From positions 1-6,410 of the forward strand of contig CAJQNH010000101.1 of NCBI GenBank assembly GCA_905479615.1: a DNA stretch of 6,410 nt, written 5' to 3'. The stretch is from an uncultured Eudoraea sp. (GTDB lineage Bacteria > Bacteroidota > Bacteroidia > Flavobacteriales > Flavobacteriaceae). Under the pieces are notes generated by a model. The model was not told the DNA's origin. It saw only the letters and a list, made by a program, of their open reading frames with translations, and did no database searches. Both the position numbers and the translations under genes were made by a program. Below are positions 1 to 6,374 of this stretch, piece after piece (the first letter of the stretch is position 1; every line of letters begins with the position of its first letter).

Positions 1-632
1 GAGCAATACTAACAGGGCAGCCACATTATTTCTCGGCGGGCCTGGATTTAATAGAATTATTTCAGTACGACAAAAAGCAGATCGAAGATTTTTTTAATGT
101 TTTTGGTGCACTTTTCATAGAACTAATGCAGATCACCAAACCTGTTATATCGGCAATTACCGGTCATTCCCCGGCTGGGGGCTGCGTTCTTGCAGTGGCA
201 AGTGATAACCGAATTATGGCAGATGGAGAACAATATATTATTGGACTGAATGAGGTTGCTGTAAATATTCAAATTTCTCAGAACCTTATAGAAACCTATG
301 CCTTTTGGATAGGTCAGGGTTTGGCTAGCAGATATATTATGGAGGGGAAGCTGCTTAATGGAAAAGAAGCCTTGTCTGCCGGATTAGTGGACGAATTGGT
401 TCCTTTAGAGCAGGTATTGCCAAAGGCCGAAACCAGAATGCAGCAGTATTTGAAAGCAGATCAGGAAATACTTCTTAATACAAAAAATAAGCTTCGAAAA
501 AATTTACTCGCTAAACTTGATATAGATGCTAAAAATTCGCTGAAAGAAGCTGCAACCCTGTGGTGGAAACCTGAAATACGAGCCAAAATGGAAGCATACG
601 TAAAGAGTTTCTCAAATAAAAAGAAAGGATAA
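1..632 (+). CDS. Enoyl-CoA hydratase/isomerase (crotonase) family protein, resembling delta3,delta2-enoyl-CoA isomerase; 5' end cut by window
   Basis: The reading frame is open from the left edge (first full codon at 3), so the ATG at 126 is internal, and 209 C-terminal residues are visible. Crotonase-fold proteins usually have about 260 residues, so roughly 50 are missing. The first oxyanion-hole segment FSAGLDL is encoded at 30-50 and the second, PAGGC, at 171-185. In true hydratases the second segment reads GGGCEL with a catalytic Glu; here that place is Val. The second acidic position is kept in GLNE, with the Glu codon at 252-254. PAGGC followed by ADGEQYIIGLNE is the pattern I recall from mitochondrial enoyl-CoA isomerase ECI1, which uses one Glu to move a 3-enoyl double bond to the 2 position. 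The expected role is soluble and auxiliary in unsaturated fatty-acid breakdown. Family assignment is firm; the isomerase call is inference, and another one-acid crotonase activity is possible. The next gene starts 7 bases downstream. Confidence 0.88.
   Translation, partial: AILTGQPHYFSAGLDLIELFQYDKKQIEDFFNVFGALFIELMQITKPVISAITGHSPAGGCVLAVASDNRIMADGEQYIIGLNEVAVNIQISQNLIETYAFWIGQGLASRYIMEGKLLNGKEALSAGLVDELVPLEQVLPKAETRMQQYLKADQEILLNTKNKLRKNLLAKLDIDAKNSLKEAATLWWKPEIRAKMEAYVKSFSNKKKG
622..629 (+). promoter_or_regulatory. Shine-Dalgarno-like site of the CurA-type reductase gene
   Basis: AGAAAGGA ends 10 bases before the ATG at 640 but 19 before the in-frame ATG at 649, which favours 640. It lies inside the last codons of the preceding gene. 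The other starts in the window lack such a site, so this is a modest signal. Confidence 0.4.
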
Positions 633-639
633 AACCGAA

Positions 640-1668
640 ATGAAAAATATGAATAAACAATTGAAATTTATAAAGAGACCGATAGGTGAGGCAGATGCTT
701 CAACCTGGTCATTAGAGACTAATCCTATTCCTGAATTGCAGGAAGGTGAAATTCTGGTGAAACAACATTATGTTTCCCTTGACCCGGCTATGCGGGGTTG
801 GATGAATGATTCCAAATCCTATATAGAACCAATGGCCATAGGTTCAGTAATGCGCTCGGGTGCCGTTGGTGAGGTGGTGGCAGTTAATAAAAATACCAAC
901 TTTAAAGTAGGGGATTATGTAGCCGGATTTGGGGGTGTTCAGCAATATGCAATTTCGGATGGAAAGGATTTGCGTATGATAGATCCAAAACTAGCTCCGC
1001 TTCCAACCTATTTAAGCACCTTGGGTATGACAGGCATGACAGCCTATTTTGGTATTCTTGAGGTGGGGAAAATAAAAGAAGGTGATATTGTGGTTGTTTC
1101 AGGAGCAGCAGGAGCGGTGGGGAGCATCGTGGGTCAAATTGCTAAAATTAAAGGATGCCGGGTTGTCGGCATTGCCGGGGGTAAGGAGAAATGTAAATAT
1201 ATTTTAGAGGAGTTGGGTTTTGACGCTGCTATTGATTATAAGAACGAGAATGTTGTAACCAGAATGAAGGAAGAATGTCCAAAAGGCCTGGATGTTTATT
1301 TTGACAACGTAGGTGGCGAAATTCTTGATATTGCCCTGAGTAAACTAAGAATGCATGCACGAATAGTGATATGTGGAGCCATATCGCAATACAACAACAA
1401 AACGGCCATAAAAGGACCCAGTAATTACCTTTCACTCCTTGTAAACCGAGCCACAATGCAGGGAATGGTGGTATTTGATTATGCACAAAGGTATGGCGAA
1501 GCTGCAAGGGCCATGGGTGCGTGGCTGGCAGAGGGAAAATTGAAAGGTAAAGAAGATATATATGAGGGAATTGAGAATTTTCCGCAAACTTATAAAAGGT
1601 TGTTTACTGGTGAAAAATTAGGCAAACTGGTGCTAAAAGTAGTAGAAGATGAAGGCCATACGATGTAA
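640..1668 (+). CDS. NADP-dependent medium-chain oxidoreductase, CurA / leukotriene B4 12-hydroxydehydrogenase type
   Basis: This 342-residue protein is a zinc-independent member of the medium-chain dehydrogenase/reductase superfamily. Such enzymes reduce the conjugated double bond of enones and enals with NADPH; relatives include prostaglandin reductase and E. coli CurA. Visible marks are the N-terminal YVSLDPAMRGWM (residues 44-55), GMTGMTAYFG (129-138), the Rossmann nucleotide loop SGAAGAVGS (154-162), FDNVGG (221-226) and the C-terminal GEKLGKLVLKV (324-334). No Cys/His/Glu zinc site is present. Length is near the family norm, with about eight extra C-terminal residues (from VEDEGH) encoded largely where the next gene overlaps. 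The start at 640 is favoured by an upstream purine-rich site; 649 is an in-frame alternative three residues shorter. The cluster suggests a substrate derived from an unsaturated fatty acid, perhaps an enoyl-CoA or a reactive lipid enone, but the physiological substrate cannot be read from the sequence. Confidence 0.9.
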   Translation: MKNMNKQLKFIKRPIGEADASTWSLETNPIPELQEGEILVKQHYVSLDPAMRGWMNDSKSYIEPMAIGSVMRSGAVGEVVAVNKNTNFKVGDYVAGFGGVQQYAISDGKDLRMIDPKLAPLPTYLSTLGMTGMTAYFGILEVGKIKEGDIVVVSGAAGAVGSIVGQIAKIKGCRVVGIAGGKEKCKYILEELGFDAAIDYKNENVVTRMKEECPKGLDVYFDNVGGEILDIALSKLRMHARIVICGAISQYNNKTAIKGPSNYLSLLVNRATMQGMVVFDYAQRYGEAARAMGAWLAEGKLKGKEDIYEGIENFPQTYKRLFTGEKLGKLVLKVVEDEGHTM

Positions 1669-2623
1669 AGAATTCGGACCACCATCTTCACTTGTTTTAG
1701 AAGAAATGCCAGGTTTAAAACCCAAAGCAAAAGAGGTGGTGGTTGAAGTAAAAGCCTGTGGAATAAATTTTCCGGACACATTAATTATCCAGGGGTTATA
1801 CCAGTTTAAGCCAGAGCTTCCATTCACTCCTGGAAGTGATATTGCCGGGATTGTAAAAGAGGTTGGCGATGAGGTAAAACACCTGGCGATTGGTGATGAA
1901 GTATTCGGATTTGTATTCAGCGGAGGCTTTGCAGAGGAAGTTATAGTGCCTTACAATACCTGTTTCCTGAAATCAAAGAAAATGAATTTCCCTGTTGCGG
2001 CTTCTTTTATGGTGGCATATGGCACCTCATATCATGCCCTCAAAGACAGGGCAAAACTGGCAAAGGGCGAGACATTACTCGTACTCGGTGCTTCGGGTGG
2101 TGTTGGTTTGGCAGCGGTGGAATTAGGCAAATTAATGGGGGCCAAGGTTATTGCAGCAGCATCCTCTGAAGAAAAATTGCAATTATGCAGAGAATATGGT
2201 GCTGATCAAACCATTAACTATTCCAAAGAAGATTTGAAGTCTGAAATAAAAAAATTGACAGATAACAAAGGGGTAGATGTTATATACGATCCTGTTGGTG
2301 GGGAATATTCTGAAGCAGCATTCAGGGGTATTGCATGGGAAGGGAGATATCTGGTAGTAGGATTTGCTACCGGGACTATACCTAAAATGCCTTTAAACCT
2401 GCCTTTGCTTAAGACAGCTTCTATCGTTGGGGTATTTTGGGGCGATTTTGCCATGAGAAACCCCAAAGTGAATATGGAGAATACAAGGACCCTGATGCAA
2501 TGGTATGATGAGGACAGAATAAAACCTCATATTCATAAGATTTATGAGTTGAAAGAAACCTCCTTGGCGTTACAGGAAATAATGGACAGAAAAGTCAGGG
2601 GTAAATTGGTAATAAAAGTTTAG
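1649..2623 (+). CDS. Zinc-free NADPH:quinone oxidoreductase family protein (medium-chain dehydrogenase/reductase)
   Basis: The 324-residue product has a GroES-like N-terminal domain followed by a Rossmann cofactor domain. The early segment CGINFPD (37-43) is where zinc alcohol dehydrogenases carry metal ligands, and no ligand set is present. PFTPGSDIAGIV (58-69), the dinucleotide loop LGASGGVG (146-153), DPVGG (214-218) and the terminal GKLVIKV (318-324) fit the quinone-oxidoreductase branch. This branch includes quinone reductases, enoyl reductases and enoyl-reductase domains of polyketide synthases, so NADPH-dependent reduction of a quinone, enone or 2-enoyl thioester are all possible. The ATG at 1649 is chosen because MKAIRCKEFG matches the usual family beginning; the next Met is residue 20. 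The start overlaps the previous gene by 20 bases in another frame, which suggests coupled translation. It belongs to a different branch from its neighbour, so the pair is not a recent duplication. Confidence 0.9.
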   Translation: MKAIRCKEFGPPSSLVLEEMPGLKPKAKEVVVEVKACGINFPDTLIIQGLYQFKPELPFTPGSDIAGIVKEVGDEVKHLAIGDEVFGFVFSGGFAEEVIVPYNTCFLKSKKMNFPVAASFMVAYGTSYHALKDRAKLAKGETLLVLGASGGVGLAAVELGKLMGAKVIAAASSEEKLQLCREYGADQTINYSKEDLKSEIKKLTDNKGVDVIYDPVGGEYSEAAFRGIAWEGRYLVVGFATGTIPKMPLNLPLLKTASIVGVFWGDFAMRNPKVNMENTRTLMQWYDEDRIKPHIHKIYELKETSLALQEIMDRKVRGKLVIKV

Positions 2624-2731
2624 GGCAGTTCTTCTTCCGGAATATTTTGCTTTAGACCAAAGTTCTGCTTAGTTTAAAGGATTAAATTTCGTAAAGACGA
2701 ATAAAAATATATATTTAATGAACGATACAGA
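2624..2731 (+). other. 108-base intergenic gap, possible weak internal promoter
   Basis: This AT-rich gap separates the reductase block from the dehydrogenase/hydratase pair. It has no convincing hairpin-plus-T-tract terminator. TATATTTA at 2710-2717 differs by one base from the Bacteroidota -7 box TAnnTTTG and has TTTC, one base from the -33 box TTTG, 19 bases upstream (2687-2690). That promoter would leave a very short leader before the ATG at 2732, so the call is weak. A five-codon ATG...TGA frame (2718-2735) overlaps the next start by chance or as a leader; it is not annotated. Confidence 0.2.
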
Positions 2732-3469
2732 ATGAGACTTAAAGACAAAATAGCCATAGTTACCGGTGGTTCCCGTGGAATAGGCCAGGCCATATCCGAA
2801 CTCTTTGCAAAAGAAGGGGCGACAGTAATTATTATGGACCTGTTACCGCAAGGGCAGAAGGTAGCTGATAGCATAAATGAGACCCGGGGAAAAGCGGAGT
2901 ATCATCAGGTTTCTGTAACCGATAAACCTGATGTAGAAAAGCTTTTCAAAAAAGTAAATGATAAATATGGTAAAATAGATATCCTTATTAATAATGCGGG
3001 AATCACAAGAGACAGAACGCTCGAAAAAATGAGTGAAGAAGAATGGGACGCTGTTATTGATGTAAATCTGAAAGGAGTCTTTATCTGTACTCAGGCTGTA
3101 GTACCATATATGAAGGCCAATACGTATGGAAGGATTGTAAGCGCTGCCTCCAATGTAGGTTTAAGGGGTAATTTTGGACAGACAAATTATGCGGCTACCA
3201 AAGCGGGTGTTATTGCCATGGCAAAAACCTGGACCATGGAATTTGGCAAGTATGGCATTACCGCCAACGCTATAGCACCCGGTTTTACAATGACCGATAT
3301 GGTAGACAAGATTCCGGAAGAACATTTTGCAAAAATTAAAGAAAGCATTCCCTTGCGCACTGTAGCTCAACCTTTAGATATAGCCTATGGTTATCTCTAT
3401 CTGGCATCTGATGAGGCGCGCTTTGTTTCGGGAATTTGTCTGACAATAGATGGTGGAACTTCAAGATAA
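2732..3469 (+). CDS. Short-chain dehydrogenase/reductase, FabG-like; probable 3-hydroxyacyl-CoA dehydrogenase / 3-oxoacyl thioester reductase
   Basis: This is a complete 245-residue classical short-chain dehydrogenase of normal length. The cofactor loop TGGSRGIG is at residues 11-18 and NNAG at 87-90. The catalytic tetrad appears as N112, S140, Y153 and K157 in YAATK, so the enzyme should be active. It interconverts a 3-hydroxyacyl and a 3-oxoacyl thioester. Cofactor signals are mixed: R15 is typical of NADPH-using FabG, while D36 at the end of the second beta strand typically favours NAD(H) and so oxidation. The MaoC-type hydratase gene starts 5 bases after the stop, which suggests the substrate is (R)-3-hydroxyacyl-CoA. 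A biosynthetic FabG is less likely because no acyl carrier protein or ketosynthase gene is visible, but it cannot be excluded. The ATG at 2732 puts the first beta strand at the expected distance; no Shine-Dalgarno site is evident. Confidence 0.92.
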   Translation: MRLKDKIAIVTGGSRGIGQAISELFAKEGATVIIMDLLPQGQKVADSINETRGKAEYHQVSVTDKPDVEKLFKKVNDKYGKIDILINNAGITRDRTLEKMSEEEWDAVIDVNLKGVFICTQAVVPYMKANTYGRIVSAASNVGLRGNFGQTNYAATKAGVIAMAKTWTMEFGKYGITANAIAPGFTMTDMVDKIPEEHFAKIKESIPLRTVAQPLDIAYGYLYLASDEARFVSGICLTIDGGTSR

Positions 3470-3474
3470 TTAAT

Positions 3475-3939
3475 ATGGCCAAATTAGAACTTGATAATTT
3501 TGCTGACTTTCGAGAAATAGAAGGTCAGATATTACCGGCGGGAGATTGGCTTACAGTGACCCAGGAAATGATTAATGACTTTGCCAAAGCCACCATGGAT
3601 TTCCAGTGGATACATATAGATGTTGAAAAAGCGGAAAAATATTCACCTTTTAAAAAGCCGGTGGCTCACGGTTTTATGTCACTTGCACTTTTAGCTAAAC
3701 TTTTAAAAGATGTTTTGTTAGTTAAATCTGCTAAAATGGGTATAAATTATGGGTTGAATAAAGTACGCTTTCCAAGCCCGGTTTTAGTAGATAGTCGGCT
3801 CAGGTTGATCTGTACCATTCAAAAAATTGAAGATTACGGGGGTAAAGGATTAAAAATTACCTGGAATTGTGTGGTGGAGTTAGACGGTTCTGATAAACCA
3901 GCCTGTGTGGCCGAATTTATTAGTTTGATGTTCGAGTAA
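3475..3939 (+). CDS. MaoC-like (R)-specific enoyl-CoA hydratase, NodN type
   Basis: The 154-residue protein has a single hot-dog fold. The hydratase-2 signature is clear: D42 and H47 (in DFQWIH) match the catalytic Asp and His of PhaJ-type (R)-hydratases, and VAHGFMSLAL (63-72) follows as expected. FPSPV further on is common in MaoC/NodN proteins. These enzymes reversibly hydrate trans-2-enoyl-CoA to (R)-3-hydroxyacyl-CoA in the cytoplasm, usually as dimers. The start is taken at the ATG at 3475. A longer frame reaches back to a TTG at 3436 inside the previous gene, but its 13 extra residues have no family character. Spacing of 5 bases to the dehydrogenase gene implies cotranscription and a shared intermediate. 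The chain-length range and the direction of the reaction cannot be told from sequence. Confidence 0.9.
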   Translation: MAKLELDNFADFREIEGQILPAGDWLTVTQEMINDFAKATMDFQWIHIDVEKAEKYSPFKKPVAHGFMSLALLAKLLKDVLLVKSAKMGINYGLNKVRFPSPVLVDSRLRLICTIQKIEDYGGKGLKITWNCVVELDGSDKPACVAEFISLMFE

Positions 3940-4026
3940 TTTTTTTAATTTTAAAGTTGACAAATGATCACCTGATAAACGCGGATCTTATAAATAAACC
4001 AATACGAAACCTAAAGTAACAAACCA
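3940..4026 (+). other. 87-base intergenic gap before the acyl-CoA synthetase
   Basis: The gap begins with a T-rich stretch straight after the MaoC stop but without a preceding stem, so it is not a standard terminator. TTGACA at 3957-3962 and TATAAATA at 3989-3996 are too far apart to form a sigma-70-type pair, and no good TAnnTTTG box was found. An A-rich leader precedes the ATG at 4027. The synthetase may be read through from upstream or have a promoter not recognised here. Confidence 0.25.
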
Positions 4027-5844
4027 ATGACCAGACTTTTTGATCTTCTTTACCATCAATTAAACAGCAACCCACTTGAAACTTCCTTAAGTGCCCGGGA
4101 TTCTAAAGGCAACTGGAAGTCCTATAGCACAGAGGATGTAAAAAATTATTCGGAACAAGCTGCTTCCGGTTTGCTAAAATTAGGCCTGAAGCCCGGAGAT
4201 AAGGTAGCTTTGGTAATCTATAAAAACAGGCCTGAATGGGTAATTATGGATTTTGCGTTGCAAATGGCCGGACTTATAAGTATTCCATTATACCCAACCA
4301 TTAGTATTTCGGAGTATGAATATATCTTGAATGAAGCGGAAGTAAAGGCAGCATTTTGCGGAGGTCTTGATCTTTATGATAAACTGTCCATAGCAGGCAA
4401 GAATATTCCGAGTTTAGAAAATATCTACACTTTTGACAAAGCTGAAGGAAGGCCCTATTGGGAAGAAATTTTGGACAGTGAAGGATTAAGCAAGGTGGAG
4501 GAAATTAAGGGGCGATTAACCGGGGAAGATCTGATTACTATAATTTATACGTCCGGAACAACCGGTAATCCTAAAGGGGTCATGCTCACAAATAATAATA
4601 TCATGCATGCTATACTTGAAACTGCACCTTTTGTAACGATACATCCCGGTGAAAAGGTGTTGAGTTTTCTTCCGTTATGCCATATTTATGAAAGGGCGGT
4701 TTCCTTCGCCTGGTTCAATAAGGCTGCCTGCATATATTTTTGTGGAACCGATAACCTGAGTGGGCCGGACGGTGATCTGGCATCTGTGCAACCGGTGGTT
4801 TTTACAACCGTTCCAAGACTGCTTGAAAAAGTATATGAAGCGATCTACAAAAAAGGCCTGGCTTTAACAGGAGTAAAAAAGGCGCTTTTCTTTTGGGCAC
4901 TTCGCTTAACAGATAATTATGAGCTGGATCAAAATTTATCTCCTGTTAATAAAATAAAATGGGGCATTGCAGATAAATTAATTTTTAGCAAATGGCGTGC
5001 AGCCCTTGGGGGTAATGTGCGTCTGATTGTTACCGGGTCTGCTCCTTGTCCCTTGAAGATAATCCGTGTATTTTGTGCTGCCGGGATTAATATACGGGAA
5101 GCATATGGGTTAACAGAAACTTCTCCTACCTTAACAGTTAATGGTACTGAACCGGGGGGGGCTATTATTGGTACGGTAGGTTATGCTATCAAAGGGGTAG
5201 AGCTATATATAGATAGGTCGTCAGGGGAATATAATGAAGACGAAGGTGAGATACTTGCTATTGGGCCTAATGTTATGTCGGGCTATTATAAAAAACCTGA
5301 GATAAATGCTCAGGTATTTAAAGAAGTTGATGGCAGAAATTGGTTCTGTACTGGTGATATTGGAAAATTGATCCAAGGCCCGAATGGCAAGGAATTTTTA
5401 AAAATCACAGACAGGAAGAAGGAGTTATTAAAAACTTCAGGCGGAAAGTACGTCGCACCTGCACCTATTGAAAACAGGATAAAGGAAAATTTTGTTATTG
5501 ATCAGATCATGGTTATTGGGGATAAACAAAAATTTGTTTCAGCGCTAATTGTTCCCTCAGAGGATGGGTTAAAGAATTGGTGTATGCATAAAAATATTAA
5601 GTGGACCAATCTGGAGGACATGGTAATGCAGGATAGAATTATCGCGAAATATCAAAAAGTGATTGATAAATACAATCCGGAATTCAGTCATATAGAACAA
5701 ATAAAGAAATTCCGGTTGGTCCCGGCCGTTTGGCTGCCTGTTCACGAAGATGATTCTGTGGCCGAGCTAACACCAACATTAAAGCTGAAAAGACGTGTGA
5801 TAAGGGAGAAATACAAAAAGGAAATTCAGGAAATATATGCTTAA
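4027..5844 (+). CDS. Long-chain fatty-acid--CoA ligase (AMP-forming acyl-CoA synthetase)
   Basis: This 605-residue member of the ANL adenylate-forming superfamily converts a fatty acid, ATP and CoA to acyl-CoA, AMP and pyrophosphate. All core motifs are present in order: the phosphate-binding loop YTSGTTGNPKG (174-184), FLPLCHIYER (214-223), the adenine-binding REAYGLTETS (357-366), the ribose-binding TGDIG (442-446), the hinge DRKKELLKTSGGKYVAP (462-478) and the C-terminal LTPTLKLKR (581-589), where K586 is the likely adenylation lysine. This ending and the overall length fit the long-chain FAA1-like group rather than acetyl-CoA synthetases. There is no signal peptide or clear membrane helix, so it is cytoplasmic or peripherally bound. 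The reading frame passes through an eight-G run at 5154-5161. The gene ends the plus-strand cluster and supplies the acyl-CoA used by the neighbouring enzymes. Exact chain-length preference is unknown. Confidence 0.95.
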   Translation: MTRLFDLLYHQLNSNPLETSLSARDSKGNWKSYSTEDVKNYSEQAASGLLKLGLKPGDKVALVIYKNRPEWVIMDFALQMAGLISIPLYPTISISEYEYILNEAEVKAAFCGGLDLYDKLSIAGKNIPSLENIYTFDKAEGRPYWEEILDSEGLSKVEEIKGRLTGEDLITIIYTSGTTGNPKGVMLTNNNIMHAILETAPFVTIHPGEKVLSFLPLCHIYERAVSFAWFNKAACIYFCGTDNLSGPDGDLASVQPVVFTTVPRLLEKVYEAIYKKGLALTGVKKALFFWALRLTDNYELDQNLSPVNKIKWGIADKLIFSKWRAALGGNVRLIVTGSAPCPLKIIRVFCAAGINIREAYGLTETSPTLTVNGTEPGGAIIGTVGYAIKGVELYIDRSSGEYNEDEGEILAIGPNVMSGYYKKPEINAQVFKEVDGRNWFCTGDIGKLIQGPNGKEFLKITDRKKELLKTSGGKYVAPAPIENRIKENFVIDQIMVIGDKQKFVSALIVPSEDGLKNWCMHKNIKWTNLEDMVMQDRIIAKYQKVIDKYNPEFSHIEQIKKFRLVPAVWLPVHEDDSVAELTPTLKLKRRVIREKYKKEIQEIYA

Positions 5845-5864
5845 TGCTGTGCTTTAAATTGCTT

Positions 5865-5899
5865 AAGAATCTATGAGGCCCTTATGGATTTTGATTCTT
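5865..5899. terminator. Inverted repeat between convergent genes, possible weak bidirectional terminator
   Basis: AAGAATC at 5865-5871 and GATTCTT at 5893-5899 form a perfect 7-base inverted repeat with a 21-base loop. Pairing can resume for about three base pairs outside one mismatch. It lies where the synthetase and the minus-strand gene converge and includes the latter's stop codon. There is no good T-tract on either side and the stem is AT-rich, so an intrinsic terminator is only a possibility. Confidence 0.28.
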
Positions 5900-6175
5900 C
5901 AGTGCGTTGAGGCTGTCCATTTCCTTCCTGAATCTTAGGATCACCAATGAGTCTAATTGCTGTGAAATGCTATCTTTCATTGTTGCCCAGTTGGCCATAT
6001 TCATATCTGAATTATATCGTAGTATCCTGTGGAATTTTGCTACATTAAACCGGTTGGCTTCCCAGGCTGCAGCCGTACTTTCCTGATGTTTTAAGTCTTG
6101 CAGGTATATTCCCACACCGAACCCCAGGATAACAATAACTAAAACAATAGCTAAAATTTTGGTGGATTTTGGCAT
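5882..6175 (-). CDS. Small single-pass membrane protein of unknown function (97 residues)
   Basis: I do not recognise this protein. Its N-terminus is short and basic (K3, K6), followed by one strongly hydrophobic segment at about residues 7-25 rich in Ile, Val and Leu and ending GFGVGIYL. There is no cleavage motif and no lipobox Cys, so it reads as a membrane anchor rather than a signal peptide, with the C-terminus probably in the periplasm by the positive-inside rule. Residues 26-97 are soluble, charged and mostly helical in appearance, with possible amphipathic or coiled-coil character near 65-92. It converges on the synthetase gene, 37 bases away, and has its own candidate promoter, so it is probably not functionally tied to the lipid cluster. 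The ATG at 6175 follows an A-rich leader (CCTAAAAA) as is common in Bacteroidota. The coherent domain layout and the promoter make a real gene likely. Confidence 0.72.
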   Translation of the reverse strand: MPKSTKILAIVLVIVILGFGVGIYLQDLKHQESTAAAWEANRFNVAKFHRILRYNSDMNMANWATMKDSISQQLDSLVILRFRKEMDSLNALKNQNP

Positions 6176-6240
6176 TTTTTAGGTTTTAAGATCATGATAT
6201 TAATGAGAACACCATGACGGATTTGGAGTATAATGGTAAA

Positions 6241-6249
6241 GCAAAGATA
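6241..6249 (-). promoter_or_regulatory. Bacteroidota-type -7 promoter element for the 97-residue membrane protein gene
   Basis: On the minus strand this reads TATCTTTGC, a full match to the -7 consensus TAnnTTTGC of Bacteroidota housekeeping promoters. It lies 65 bases upstream of the ATG at 6175, giving a leader of about 60 bases. A matching -33 TTTG about 19 bases further upstream is not clear, so the assignment rests on one box and its position. Confidence 0.5.
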
Positions 6250-6278
6250 CAAATCAGAATGATCCGACTACAGTAAGA

Positions 6279-6374
6279 CTAAATAAATCTGGATATTACC
6301 ATGAATACCATAAAAATGACAAAAGCACTACCAAAGGTCAGTACAAATTTGATAATTTTAGATTTTATTTTCAT
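6279..6374 (-). CDS. Possible 31-residue transmembrane small ORF, or the C-terminus of a longer protein cut by the window
   Basis: From the ATG at 6374 the minus strand encodes 31 residues ending in TAG at 6279-6281. The start MKIKSKIIK carries four lysines, and residues 10-28 are almost wholly hydrophobic (Phe, Val, Ile, Met), the layout of a small single-pass membrane protein. The frame stays open upstream to the right edge for 12 further codons, so it could instead be the tail of a longer protein. It lies upstream of the 97-residue gene on the same strand, with that gene's promoter box between them. A plus-strand frame from an ATG at 6301 is also open to the edge and competes. No Shine-Dalgarno site is evident. 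Confidence 0.35.
   Translation of the reverse strand: MKIKSKIIKFVLTFGSAFVIFMVFMVISRFI

Noticed and set aside
126..632. ATG at 126 as the true start of the crotonase gene
   Set aside because: The frame is open to the left edge and the upstream codons encode the conserved FSAGLDL segment, so the gene begins outside the window.
1229..1507. Minus-strand open frames within the reductase and dehydrogenase genes (for example 1229-1507, 1590-1781, 2218-2466, 3161-3370)
   Set aside because: They lie antisense to genes with strong family motifs and their translations show no recognisable domain or sensible membrane layout.
2718..2735. Five-codon leader frame (MNDTE) whose TGA overlaps the dehydrogenase ATG
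   Set aside because: The ATGA overlap suggests coupling, but the frame is so short and AT-rich that chance is the simpler explanation; no attenuator structure accompanies it.
3436..3474. TTG at 3436 as the start of the MaoC gene
   Set aside because: It would overlap the dehydrogenase gene and add 13 residues without family character; the ATG at 3475 gives a normal hydratase N-terminus and a tight 5-base gap.
3957..3996. TTGACA and TATAAATA as a sigma-70 promoter for the acyl-CoA synthetase
   Set aside because: The spacer is about 26 bases, far from 17, and Bacteroidota use a different consensus.
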